Assembly (NCBI GenBank): GCA_001803565.1 | Contig: MHDQ01000212.1 | Location: forward strand, 1 to 5,865 | From: Nitrospinae bacterium RIFCSPLOWO2_12_FULL_45_22 | GTDB lineage: Bacteria > 2-12-FULL-45-22 | Length of the DNA: 5,865 bases | Direction: 5' to 3' | In this document: positions 1 through 5,679 of the stretch, in pieces | Position numbering within the stretch: the first letter of the stretch is position 1 | Layout of the letters: each line of letters opens with the position of its first letter | Program-made: the position numbers and the translations under genes | The notes under the pieces: model-generated | Database searches by the model: none | The model's input: the letters and a program-made list of their open reading frames with translations, nothing else | Told to the model about the DNA's origin: nothing

Positions 1-158
1 AATTCATCAAAATTTATTGTTGCTTCATCCCTCCGTTCAGCAATTATAGCAAGGTCATGAATATCTTCCAAAAGTTCCTCATATTCCTCTATTGGAAGAA
101 CAATGGCAGTCTTTTGACCACTTTCATCTATCAAATATTGTGCTTGAATTTTTCCCAT
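1..158 (-). CDS. Phd/YefM-type antitoxin, partial (C-terminus outside window)
   Basis: N-terminal 52 codons of a small antitoxin-like protein, reading MGKIQAQYLIDESGQK and then TAIVLPIEEYEELLED, with a following helix (HDLAIIAERRDE). Seen: a short beta-rich start, a 'VLPIEEYEELLEDI' helix and a charged AERRDE stretch. This pattern is typical of the Phd/YefM-like antitoxins that pair with RelE/ParE-family toxins. In this family the N-terminal part dimerises and binds the operator, and the C-terminal tail, missing here, wraps the toxin. The start ATG at 158 is preceded by TAGGAGGG, a near-perfect Shine-Dalgarno with about 5 nt spacing. The toxin normally follows immediately downstream, which would place it left of position 1; it cannot be seen. 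The family call is good; the specific partner type is unknown. Confidence 0.8.
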   Translation of the reverse strand, partial: MGKIQAQYLIDESGQKTAIVLPIEEYEELLEDIHDLAIIAERRDEATINFDE

Positions 159-170
159 CCTGCCCTCCTA

Positions 171-190
171 TTTGATTGGCTTTAATCAAA
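171..190. promoter_or_regulatory. Inverted repeat, candidate autoregulatory operator
   Basis: Perfect 7-bp arms TTTGATT (171-177) and AATCAAA (184-190) are separated by 6 bp. The element touches the -10 hexamer and covers the likely transcription start, ending just upstream of the ribosome binding site. Phd/YefM antitoxins commonly repress their own operon by binding such palindromes. The operator role is inferred from position. Confidence 0.5.
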
Positions 191-198
191 TTATACCA
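190..198 (-). promoter_or_regulatory. Extended -10 promoter of the antitoxin gene
   Basis: On the minus strand the sequence reads TGGTATAAT, a perfect TATAAT hexamer with a TGn extension, about 32 bp upstream of the antitoxin ATG. No convincing -35 hexamer lies 16-18 bp further upstream, which is tolerated by extended -10 promoters. The expected transcription start, around 183, falls inside the adjacent inverted repeat. Confidence 0.6.
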
Positions 199-354
199 GA
201 TTGCAGCCCATCCGAGTACCTAGCCTTTTGAGTATGAACCTCAAACTCGATCATATGCCGTTGCGGGCTTATAAAATTCACAATTCAAGACTTTACCCTC
301 TGCCTTATTAAGTACAATCGGGGCTGTTGGTACTGTAAGCAACTCATAAGGAGG

Positions 355-390
355 CTTGTCCTGAGCACAGCGAAGGAGCTTATCCAAGAA
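355..390. repeat. Dispersed-repeat-like sequence at the 3' end of the amidinotransferase-family gene
   Basis: The string CTTGTCCTGAGCACAGCGAA, continuing GGAGCTTATCCAAG, resembles a short imperfectly palindromic sequence scattered through many environmental genomes (reverse form CTTCGCTGTGCTCAGGACAAG). Only one copy is in this window, so its repeat status rests on recognition. The stop codon of the adjacent minus-strand gene (380-382) lies inside it. The rest of the gap 159-379 shows no supportable gene and no clear terminator hairpin. Confidence 0.45.
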
Positions 391-1423
391 GCGGTAGGTG
401 AGTCTCGATGGCTGTAGGTAATAGGAAGAGGTTTCTATAAGACCTCTGGTATCTGAATTTTTCTGCCATGGTATTCTCACCGTTTACTAGATAGCCTAGA
501 TCACCAATCATGCACTTGACCGAACCGCCGCCTTTTTTCCAGAATTCAGACACATCTACCAGCACCGGTATCACACCCCGCTCTTTAATCCGTGATAGCA
601 AGCCCGGGCTTACCCCCTCTGGCATTATCAGGTACCGCTGATCGCCATATGCTACCTGAAAGGAATTGGCCGCATATAACCAGGCATCCTCTGGTTCTAG
701 CTCCACGAGCTTATCCCCCATTATCTCTCTAAGAATCGCTTGAGAGTTTGGCTCTAAGGCAGGTAGATAAGCCAGCAGCAATTCTCTATTAGGTCCGAAG
801 GAGCAGAGTAGGGTATCACCATGATAAAAGGCTTCATTAATTAGGCGTAATGGTATTATCTTATCCCGCTCAGCTATGAGGCTCAGCTCAGCCAGAACTT
901 CCTTATCAGACCTAAAGCCATAAACCCTTCGATAAGGTGGGATAGCCCACTGGAAGATAAACCTCTGCGCTTCGATCACTCCATAGGTAAAGATATATCT
1001 ATCTCCGACAGGAAAAAAATCGGCCTCTCCTTCAAACCGATAGGAGAGTTCCTGGGTCTTAAAACCAAGCTGCTTGATAAAATCCTTATAATAGGGCTTT
1101 TCACCGGCTCTGGTTGAGATAAGGTTGGAGAGATAGAAGGTCTTTTCTCTTATAGGTATTTCCTCCTGGATGCGGGTAAGAAACCCAGCATTAGCAGGAT
1201 AAACCAGCCCCGGCTGTTCCTTTACTGGAGGTAAGACGAAGACCTCTACGCCTAAGCCTATCAGGCTCCTGGCCAGTTGGTGCCACTGAGTAATAGCCTT
1301 TTTACGGGAGACCCTCTTGCGTCTACCCCAAAAAGTCCTGGTATGGGGGTTAGCTCCACCTTTTATGCTAAAGAACGACGGATCGCCCATAAGCACTGCA
1401 TGTCTTGCCTCTTGTCCCCCCAT
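380..1423 (-). CDS. Amidinotransferase / dimethylargininase-fold hydrolase (arginine dihydrolase- or AstB-like role possible)
   Basis: A 347-residue enzyme of the guanidine-modifying pentein fold (dimethylargininase, arginine deiminase, arginine dihydrolase relatives). Landmarks, numbered from the ATG at 1423: an N-terminal LMGDPSFFSIKGGANPH block (about 11-27), PANAG (76-80), FEGEADFF with candidate acidic residues (130-137), FYHGDT with the likely catalytic His201, and GGGSVKC with the likely nucleophile Cys304. Start: the reading frame opens at a TTG at 1468, but that codon lies in a palindromic repeat, and family alignment begins just before LMGDPS. I chose ATG 1423, with an AGGA about 11 nt upstream. 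It lies downstream of the AstD gene on the same strand, so an operon is likely, and an arginine, succinylarginine or ornithine-related substrate is inferred. Oddity: about 43 residues follow the catalytic Cys, whereas relatives usually end soon after it, and the stop lies in a dispersed repeat. Confidence 0.82.
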   Translation of the reverse strand: MGGQEARHAVLMGDPSFFSIKGGANPHTRTFWGRRKRVSRKKAITQWHQLARSLIGLGVEVFVLPPVKEQPGLVYPANAGFLTRIQEEIPIREKTFYLSNLISTRAGEKPYYKDFIKQLGFKTQELSYRFEGEADFFPVGDRYIFTYGVIEAQRFIFQWAIPPYRRVYGFRSDKEVLAELSLIAERDKIIPLRLINEAFYHGDTLLCSFGPNRELLLAYLPALEPNSQAILREIMGDKLVELEPEDAWLYAANSFQVAYGDQRYLIMPEGVSPGLLSRIKERGVIPVLVDVSEFWKKGGGSVKCMIGDLGYLVNGENTMAEKFRYQRSYRNLFLLPTAIETHLPLLG

Positions 1424-1466
1424 CTTTTTCGGTATCCTGCAAAAAATATAGTGGACAAATCCCCCC

Positions 1467-1579
1467 AATCCCCCTTTGCTAAAGATGAAACGTCATTAGT
1501 CACTAGTTTAAAGCCTTATAGTCCGGATTGGCCAATGACCAATGACTGATGACGTTATTTATGGGGACTAAGGGGGATT
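1467..1579. repeat. 113-bp imperfect palindrome between astD-like and amidinotransferase-family genes
   Basis: Outer arms AATCCCCCTT (1467-1476) and AAGGGGGATT (1570-1579) are exact 10-bp complements. Inner arms at 1489-1504 (AACGTCATTAGTCACT) and 1541-1556 match at 14 of 16 positions, with nearly equal gaps (12 and 13 bp) between outer and inner arms, so the whole is one long hairpin. The centre includes imperfect tandem heptamers (AATGACC, AATGACT, GATGACG). No transposase gene is present and the arms are not followed by a T-run in either direction, so a simple intrinsic terminator is unlikely. Best reading: a MITE-like or REP-like element that could also form structure in a shared mRNA. 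Confidence 0.65.
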
Positions 1580-1585
1580 AATTTT

Positions 1586-3088
1586 CTACTTAGCTGGCCA
1601 ATTAATACCGGGCAGGGTCTTGTCTGGAACAAAATCGCCCTCTTCTTCTAACGAGGCTACCGGGTAGGTGCAATAGTATGGGGCAAACAAGGCCGTAGGG
1701 AAATGGTTACCACTCTTGCCTATGCCACCAAAAGGCAATCTGGACGAGGCGCCAGTAGTAGCCCGGTTCCAATTGATAATCCCTGCCTTACAGGATTGCA
1801 GTAATTCGTTATAATAACCCCTATCCCTCGAGAAGATAGATACTACGAGCCCGTAAGGTGACTGGTTAGTAATATCTATGGCCTCCATCGGGTCAGAAAC
1901 AATATATAGATCTATATCCGGAGCGAATATCTCCTCCTGCTGATATTTACTGCCAGGATCAGGGGCCTTTACCAGGTGGATAGAGGGACTAACATAATAA
2001 CCGGCCCGCTCACGGGCGAGGGCGTGACCTTCTAATATTGTCTCGCACCCTTCGCTAGTTGCCAGCCCTTGGTAATGCCAGAAACGCTCCTGGGCCGTTT
2101 CACTTATCAATGGCCCCATAAAAACCCCTTTATCAAAGGCAAAACCTATCCGGAGTTGTTGGGTCAGGGTAACGAACTTCTCTATGAAGGGTTCGGCTAT
2201 TCCTTTTAACAGAATAACCCGGCTGGTCGAGGTACAGCGCTGACCGGTAGTCAAGAAGGCCCCCACCAGGGTCTCGTACAAGGCCCTCTCTAAATTAGCA
2301 TCCTCAGCTACTATAACGGCATTTTTGCCCCCCATCTCTAATACTATTATCTTCCAATAATCTTCTATGGTAGCCTTTTTTATCGCCAGCCCGGTCTCAT
2401 AAGAACCGGTAAAAAGAATACCATCCACGCCGGAATGGCTGCATAATTGTGCGCCAACTCCTTTGCCTCCTTGCACCAGGTTAAAGACCCCAGGCGGGAA
2501 GCCAGCATTATCTATGAGGGAGGTAATGAATTGACCGGTAGCTGGTGTATACTCAGAGGGTTTAAAGATCACGGTATTACCGGTCAAAAGGGCCGGGACA
2601 AAATGGCCATTGGGCAAATGACCCGGGAAATTAAAAGGCCCAATCACTGCCAAAACCCCCCGGGGATGATAATAACAATGACCATTTATCTCTGGTACCC
2701 TAAAAGGTTTGACCCGCTTGAGGCCTTCCTGGATAGTTATATCAATCTTATTTATCATCAGACTGACTTCATTCTGGGCCTCCCATAATGGCTTACCCAC
2801 TTCCCGGGCAATGAGTTCTGCCAGCCTGTCTGCCCCTTCTTCCAGCCCCTTTTTGAAACGGAGGATATGTCTTTTTCGGACAGCTAAAGGCATCCTGCTC
2901 CATCTAGTAAACGCTTCTCTGGCCCCATGAACCACCTCATCAACCTGAGAAAGAGAGACCGGGAATCGCCCGATGATATCCTGCAGATCGCCTGGGTTAT
3001 AACTAATTATCTCGTCATCAAAGTAGGATGGGAGTACAAAACGACCGGCCAAATAATTGCCTAAGGGAGCAATCCTCTCAAACACCAT
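1586..3088 (-). CDS. astD: N-succinylglutamate 5-semialdehyde dehydrogenase (AstD-type aldehyde dehydrogenase)
   Basis: A complete 500-residue NAD(P)-dependent aldehyde dehydrogenase, presumably cytoplasmic. AstD oxidises N-succinylglutamate semialdehyde to N-succinylglutamate in the arginine succinyltransferase pathway. Visible catalytic features: Asn153 in GPFNFPGH, Lys176 in IFKPSE, FTGS at 226-229, Glu251 in LEMGGKN, nucleophile Cys285 in GQRCT, Glu386 in EEIFAP (Ala where most have Gly) and PFGG at 452-455. AstD-specific stretches recalled from the E. coli enzyme are also present: MINKI (111-115), HLPNGHFVPALLTGN (157-171), a VFNLVQGG block (201-208), AGIINWNRATTGASS (435-449) and GKSGNHFP (457-464). 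The length matches the family (about 490). ATG 3088 is preceded by AGGGGGTG, a good Shine-Dalgarno. It sits 96 bp after the Spy-like gene and upstream of a guanidine hydrolase-fold gene on the same strand. No confident promoter is visible in 3089-3184. Family confidence is high; substrate specificity is inferred from similarity. Confidence 0.88.
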   Translation of the reverse strand: MVFERIAPLGNYLAGRFVLPSYFDDEIISYNPGDLQDIIGRFPVSLSQVDEVVHGAREAFTRWSRMPLAVRKRHILRFKKGLEEGADRLAELIAREVGKPLWEAQNEVSLMINKIDITIQEGLKRVKPFRVPEINGHCYYHPRGVLAVIGPFNFPGHLPNGHFVPALLTGNTVIFKPSEYTPATGQFITSLIDNAGFPPGVFNLVQGGKGVGAQLCSHSGVDGILFTGSYETGLAIKKATIEDYWKIIVLEMGGKNAVIVAEDANLERALYETLVGAFLTTGQRCTSTSRVILLKGIAEPFIEKFVTLTQQLRIGFAFDKGVFMGPLISETAQERFWHYQGLATSEGCETILEGHALARERAGYYVSPSIHLVKAPDPGSKYQQEEIFAPDIDLYIVSDPMEAIDITNQSPYGLVVSIFSRDRGYYNELLQSCKAGIINWNRATTGASSRLPFGGIGKSGNHFPTALFAPYYCTYPVASLEEEGDFVPDKTLPGINWPAK

Positions 3089-3184
3089 TTCACCCCCTAA
3101 GGCCTTTGATAAAGCCCCGATCTAGAGAGCAGGAAAGACAAAGACCAGATATTATCGAGTCCGGATCCATAATAATATTAGGGG

Positions 3185-3958
3185 TTATATTTCATCAGGA
3201 TTGAATTCCAACCTCAAATTCTCCAAAAAGATTGCCATTTTATCTACACCAATCAGGTTACGCATATGGAGAAGAAATCCTACTCGGTTGAGCACCAGCT
3301 TTGTTCGGAGGGAAGCCATGGCTGCCAAACTTTCATCTATAGCTGGTAGATTTCTTGGGTCTTTGCGGATCGTTAACATTAAATCGAGTCCATGTCCGGC
3401 CATTTCTGCCCGAAGCGGTATCACCCCTTGCAAGAATCTGATAAAATCATCTCCCAATTGGGATTGTATCTCTGAGGGAAGCCCCAACGCTTGTCCTATT
3501 TTGACTATGCGGAGCAGAATATTGCCGTCCTTACTCATTTCTAAGGCCATATCTAAGGCATTACCTCGGAAAATATCGAGTTGCGTTGGGGTAAGAATGG
3601 TTGGCAAAAATGCCAGAAAGTGGATTTGATTAGCAATCAATTCGTTGAGTAGGCCCGCTAATGCTTGGGCTTTGGCATTAATTACACCACTGTCGGACGG
3701 GTCCTTAAGCAGCTCGGCTTTGACCTCTTCTCTCTTCGACTTCAGGCTGGAGCATAATTGGCTTTGGAATTGAATAGGAGAGGCATAAACATAGTCACTG
3801 ATAGCCCTATATTGATCACTACTCAAGTTTACACCTTCCATGAGGCTCCAAAAGCGTTCGGCAGCTTTATCACATGCCTGGGCTATTGGGACACCCCATA
3901 CAAAAATACTAATACAGAGCAATACTAAACCGATACGAGGAGGGAAAACTTTTTTCAT
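3185..3958 (-). CDS. Secreted Spy/CpxP/CnrR-like helical protein with two tandem domains
   Basis: A 257-residue protein with a clear signal peptide: MKK, a hydrophobic core (about 9-25), then AQA before Cys29, so signal peptidase I cleavage after Ala28 is expected. Cys29 lacks a proper lipobox. The mature part is almost entirely amphipathic helix. Residues about 36-132 read like the Spy/CpxP or heavy-metal-sensor (CnrR/LTxxQ) family: NLSSDQ, a long helix ending ELLKDPSDS, then a helix ending in ILTPTQLDIF. Residues about 152-250 repeat the same layout: GLPSEIQ, a helix ending TIRKDPRN, then LIGVDKMAIF. Known relatives are periplasmic chaperones or metal/stress sensors; the ligand here is unknown. 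Start ATG 3958 has AAGGAG with 7 nt spacing. It could be co-transcribed with the AstD gene 96 bp downstream, or unrelated to it. Confidence 0.72.
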   Translation of the reverse strand: MKKVFPPRIGLVLLCISIFVWGVPIAQACDKAAERFWSLMEGVNLSSDQYRAISDYVYASPIQFQSQLCSSLKSKREEVKAELLKDPSDSGVINAKAQALAGLLNELIANQIHFLAFLPTILTPTQLDIFRGNALDMALEMSKDGNILLRIVKIGQALGLPSEIQSQLGDDFIRFLQGVIPLRAEMAGHGLDLMLTIRKDPRNLPAIDESLAAMASLRTKLVLNRVGFLLHMRNLIGVDKMAIFLENLRLEFNPDEI

Positions 3959-3981
3959 AACAAATCTCCTTTCTTAGGTCT

Positions 3982-4004
3982 CAAGCAGTATCTACGACTG
4001 CTTG
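3982..4004. promoter_or_regulatory. Perfect inverted repeat in the 5' leader of the Spy-like gene
   Basis: Arms CAAGCAGT (3982-3989) and ACTGCTTG (3997-4004) are exact 8-bp complements around a 7-nt loop. The element lies about 15 bp upstream of the Shine-Dalgarno of the secreted-protein gene. No T-run follows, so it is not a standard terminator. It could be a repressor operator or an mRNA leader hairpin; the sequence cannot decide between these. Confidence 0.5.
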
Positions 4005-4014
4005 GGGAAAAGGG

Positions 4015-4137
4015 TTTAGCCTGGGTATTAAAGTTTAGCCACAAAAAGGCACAAAAAGCACCAGATAATTTTAGGAATCATGAGACAGGAGTCAGAAGGA
4101 AGAGGTTTTTTTATCATATTCTGAATTCTGTATCCTG
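4015..4137. repeat. Composite intergenic repeat module, left of the tRNA
   Basis: Two TTTAGCC copies (4015-4021, 4034-4040); the second leads into a CCACAAAAAGGCACAAAAAG stretch typical of dispersed intergenic repeats. These are followed by GAGTCAGAAG (4089-4098) inside an imperfect inverted repeat whose arms, 4086-4103 and 4120-4137, match at 13 of 18 positions. A related arrangement occurs at 4518-4607. A weak minus-strand TTTAAT (4027-4032) could serve the Spy-like gene, but no good -35 accompanies it. Confidence 0.5.
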
Positions 4138-4353
4138 CTTTCTGAATTCCTCTGAGTAGTCACGACTTTAGTTGGCTAAACAATTTTCAAATATTTTTTA
4201 TCAAATTCTAGAAACCAAGTCAATAAAAATCTCGGGGGCAAAATGGTGATAATATTTTGATGGAGTCATATGCCTCCAGTATCCCTGCCAGGGCATGGGT
4301 ATCTAGATTTGTGTTATATTGGCATATAGACCCCATTGCAAGATGGATTGCTC
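4138..4353. other. AT-rich intergenic stretch, no supportable gene
   Basis: Part of the 468-bp gap between the Spy-like gene and the tRNA. It contains TTGGCTAAAC (4172-4181), whose exact reverse complement recurs at 5536-5545, and a small palindrome CCCTGCCAGGG (4283-4293). A 58-codon plus-strand frame (4260-4436) runs through the tRNA promoter into the tRNA and has no good ribosome binding site, so I do not call it a gene. Confidence 0.5.
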
Positions 4354-4381
4354 TTGACCCGGGAGGTATATATGCTACAAT
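4354..4381 (+). promoter_or_regulatory. Sigma-70-type promoter of the tRNA-Val gene
   Basis: A TTGACC -35 (4354-4359) and TACAAT -10 (4376-4381) are separated by 16 bp, and a TGC just before the -10 gives the extended TGn motif. Predicted transcription start is near 4388, leaving a leader of about 39 nt before the mature tRNA, to be removed by RNase P. Confidence 0.78.
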
Positions 4382-4426
4382 TTGGAACAATATAAAAGAT
4401 ATAGGGCAAGCTCGATATAAGGCTCT

Positions 4427-4501
4427 GGGCGATTAGCTCAGCGGGAGAGCGCTGCCTTCACACGGCAGAGGTCCTGGGTTCGAAACCCAGATCGCCCACC
4501 A
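4427..4501 (+). tRNA. tRNA-Val (anticodon CAC)
   Basis: A complete 75-nt cloverleaf: 7-bp acceptor stem GGGCGAT/ATCGCCC, D-arm GCTC/GAGC with a 7-nt loop, anticodon stem CTGCC/GGCAG with loop TTCACAC, a 5-nt variable region, T-arm CTGGG/CCCAG with loop TTCGAAA, discriminator A, and encoded CCA. The anticodon at 4459-4461 is CAC, reading GUG valine codons. All stems pair perfectly. It appears to be a single-gene transcription unit with its own promoter; no T-run terminator follows directly, although an inverted repeat lies at 4555-4607. Confidence 0.97.
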
Positions 4502-4517
4502 TAAAAAATTGTAACCG

Positions 4518-4607
4518 TTCAGCCACCAGGGCACAGGTCGTGAAGAGTCAGAAGTGAGCAGCAAGGAGTTAAAAGCTCTTGGCTCACTCTTTACTCCTTA
4601 GTGCTCA
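4518..4607. repeat. Composite intergenic repeat module, right of the tRNA
   Basis: TTCAGCCACCAGGGCAC (4518-4534) resembles the TTTAGCCAC...GGCAC string at 4034-4053. It is followed by GAGTCAGAAG (4545-4554), identical to 4089-4098, and by an inverted repeat with arms TGAGCAGCAAGGAGT (4555-4569) and ACTCCTTAGTGCTCA (4593-4607) that pair at 13 of 15 positions. The hairpin ends 18 bp before the next start codon. It may end tRNA transcription or fold in the leader of the next gene, but it has no terminal T-run. Confidence 0.55.
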
Positions 4608-4625
4608 TGGTTTAGTAGTCTTTGT

Positions 4626-5468
4626 ATGGAGAATAAGGCTTTAACTAACAAAGTAAAGAGCCTGGCAAAAGAATTAGGTATTGACTTAATAGGTGTAGCA
4701 TCATCAGAAAGGTTTAAGGAAGCACCCGCATCAGCCCAGCCAGAGGCTATCCTACCTAGCACTCACTCCGTTTTATCTATGGCTATAAGGATGAATCAAA
4801 CCATACAGAATATTCACCTGACGCATAGTACTAATGACCCGTTTTCCCGCTTCGGACACAGCTTATTAGCTTATAAGATAGATTATATAGCAAATGAAGT
4901 AGCTAATTTTTTAGAAGATAATGGTTATGAAGCCTGTCCTGTGCCGGCCGATTCTGATCTCTGGTCTGCGTTTAATCAGCCCCTGCTCTCTCATAGACAT
5001 GCTGCGGTAGCAGCCGGCTTAGGGTACATAGGCTGGTCTAATAATCTGATCACACCGGAATTTGGCGCCGGGGTAAAATTAGCCACTATACTAACTTCGG
5101 CAGTGTTAGTATCTGACCCCCTCCTCTCAGGGAATAATTGCCCTAGATGCTTAGCGTGTGTGAATATTTGCCCGGTTGAAGCAATCCACCCTACAGAAAG
5201 CGAGGCTTTTATCCTGGATGGCTGGGTCTTTGAACATAGCAGATATTCTAAGACCAAGTGCCTCTGGAGTTGTCTGGGTCTGATTCAGGGTTTAGAAGGA
5301 CGTCAGAAGAATTATGCCCGGCCCGCTAAACTAACACCCCTACCTGAAGGCGATGAGATCCCGCCAAAACTTTGGAAGATTATCAGCAACAATGGTAATT
5401 ATTCCTCTGCACCCGTCCTTTGCGGGTTTTGTCTGACGGTCTGCCACCCAGAAAAACTTTCAAGATAA
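4626..5468 (+). CDS. QueG-like double [4Fe-4S] cluster protein
   Basis: A complete 280-residue protein resembling the core of epoxyqueuosine reductase (QueG) and related corrinoid/iron-sulfur reductases. Seen: an N-terminal KELGIDLIGVASSERF block, ILPSTHSVLSMAI (42-54), a helical SLLAYKIDYIANEVANFL region (79-96), AAVAAGLGYIGWSN (126-139), and a ferredoxin motif C172-x2-C175-x2-C178-x3-C182-P. Further cysteines are Cys212, Cys216 and Cys266-x2-Cys269-x3-Cys273-H-P, enough for a second cluster. It is shorter than typical QueG (about 380) and lacks its C-terminal extension. Where I recall QueG having its catalytic Asp, this protein reads FNQPLLSHR, so true epoxyqueuosine reduction is doubtful. 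It is probably a cytoplasmic redox protein; substrate and corrinoid binding are unknown. ATG 4626 is the only start after an in-frame stop at 4599 and has no visible Shine-Dalgarno. Neighbours do not reveal its role. Confidence 0.75.
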   Translation: MENKALTNKVKSLAKELGIDLIGVASSERFKEAPASAQPEAILPSTHSVLSMAIRMNQTIQNIHLTHSTNDPFSRFGHSLLAYKIDYIANEVANFLEDNGYEACPVPADSDLWSAFNQPLLSHRHAAVAAGLGYIGWSNNLITPEFGAGVKLATILTSAVLVSDPLLSGNNCPRCLACVNICPVEAIHPTESEAFILDGWVFEHSRYSKTKCLWSCLGLIQGLEGRQKNYARPAKLTPLPEGDEIPPKLWKIISNNGNYSSAPVLCGFCLTVCHPEKLSR

Positions 5469-5591
5469 AACTCAAGGTACGTGCGCTGTTCTCTCTAGGA
5501 ACTTTGTGCCAAGAGATTAAAGGCATTTCGCAACTGTTTAGCCAAATAAAGTGTCCCAAATATGGTTCATCAGGAATCTAAAACTAAAGAC

Positions 5592-5643
5592 TTAACCACG
5601 AACCTGCCTGTGCCGCCAGCACGGCAGACAGGTAACACGAAGT
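5592..5643. repeat. REP-like palindrome inside a CCACGAA/CACGAAG dispersed repeat
   Basis: TTAACCACGAA (5592-5602) and AACACGAAGT (5634-5643) look like two halves of a common intergenic repeat string. Between them, 5602-5633 forms a bulged hairpin with outer arms ACCTG/CAGGT and an inner stem TGCCG/CGGCA. CCTGCCTG...GGCAGACAGG sequences resemble REP-like elements of environmental genomes. One copy is present in the window, so the class is assigned by recognition. No terminator or gene is evident in the remainder of 5469-5679. Confidence 0.5.
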
Positions 5644-5679
5644 ATTGTTACGACTTTTTAAGTAGCGGGATCGGTAGCC

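Noticed and set aside
427-447. AGAGGT...ACCTCT hairpin as a terminator
   Set aside because: It lies inside the amidinotransferase-family coding frame, has only 6-bp arms and no T-run.
241-480. Minus-strand 79-codon frame at the 3' end of the amidinotransferase-family gene
   Set aside because: It overlaps the C-terminal coding part in another frame, runs through the dispersed repeat at 355-390 (giving a CAQDK peptide typical of such repeats), and has no ribosome binding site or recognisable domain.
1277-1549. Plus-strand 90-codon frame
   Set aside because: It lies mostly opposite the N-terminal part of the amidinotransferase-family gene and ends in the palindromic repeat; its peptide is low in conserved features.
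2447-2930. Two plus-strand frames opposite the astD-like gene
   Set aside because: Antisense shadows of a strongly conserved dehydrogenase coding sequence.
3201-3629. Plus-strand 142-codon frame
   Set aside because: Antisense to the Spy-like gene, whose signal peptide, ribosome binding site and domain layout show it to be the real one.
4260-4436. Plus-strand 58-codon frame running into the tRNA
   Set aside because: It contains the tRNA promoter, ends inside the tRNA, and lacks a Shine-Dalgarno; a stop-free run of this length is not rare by chance.
4015-4607. CRISPR array or integrated element at the tRNA
   Set aside because: The repeats are two imperfect modules without regular spacing, and no cas, integrase or duplicated tRNA end was seen.
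4991-5257. Minus-strand 88-codon frame
   Set aside because: Antisense to the QueG-like gene through its conserved cysteine motifs.
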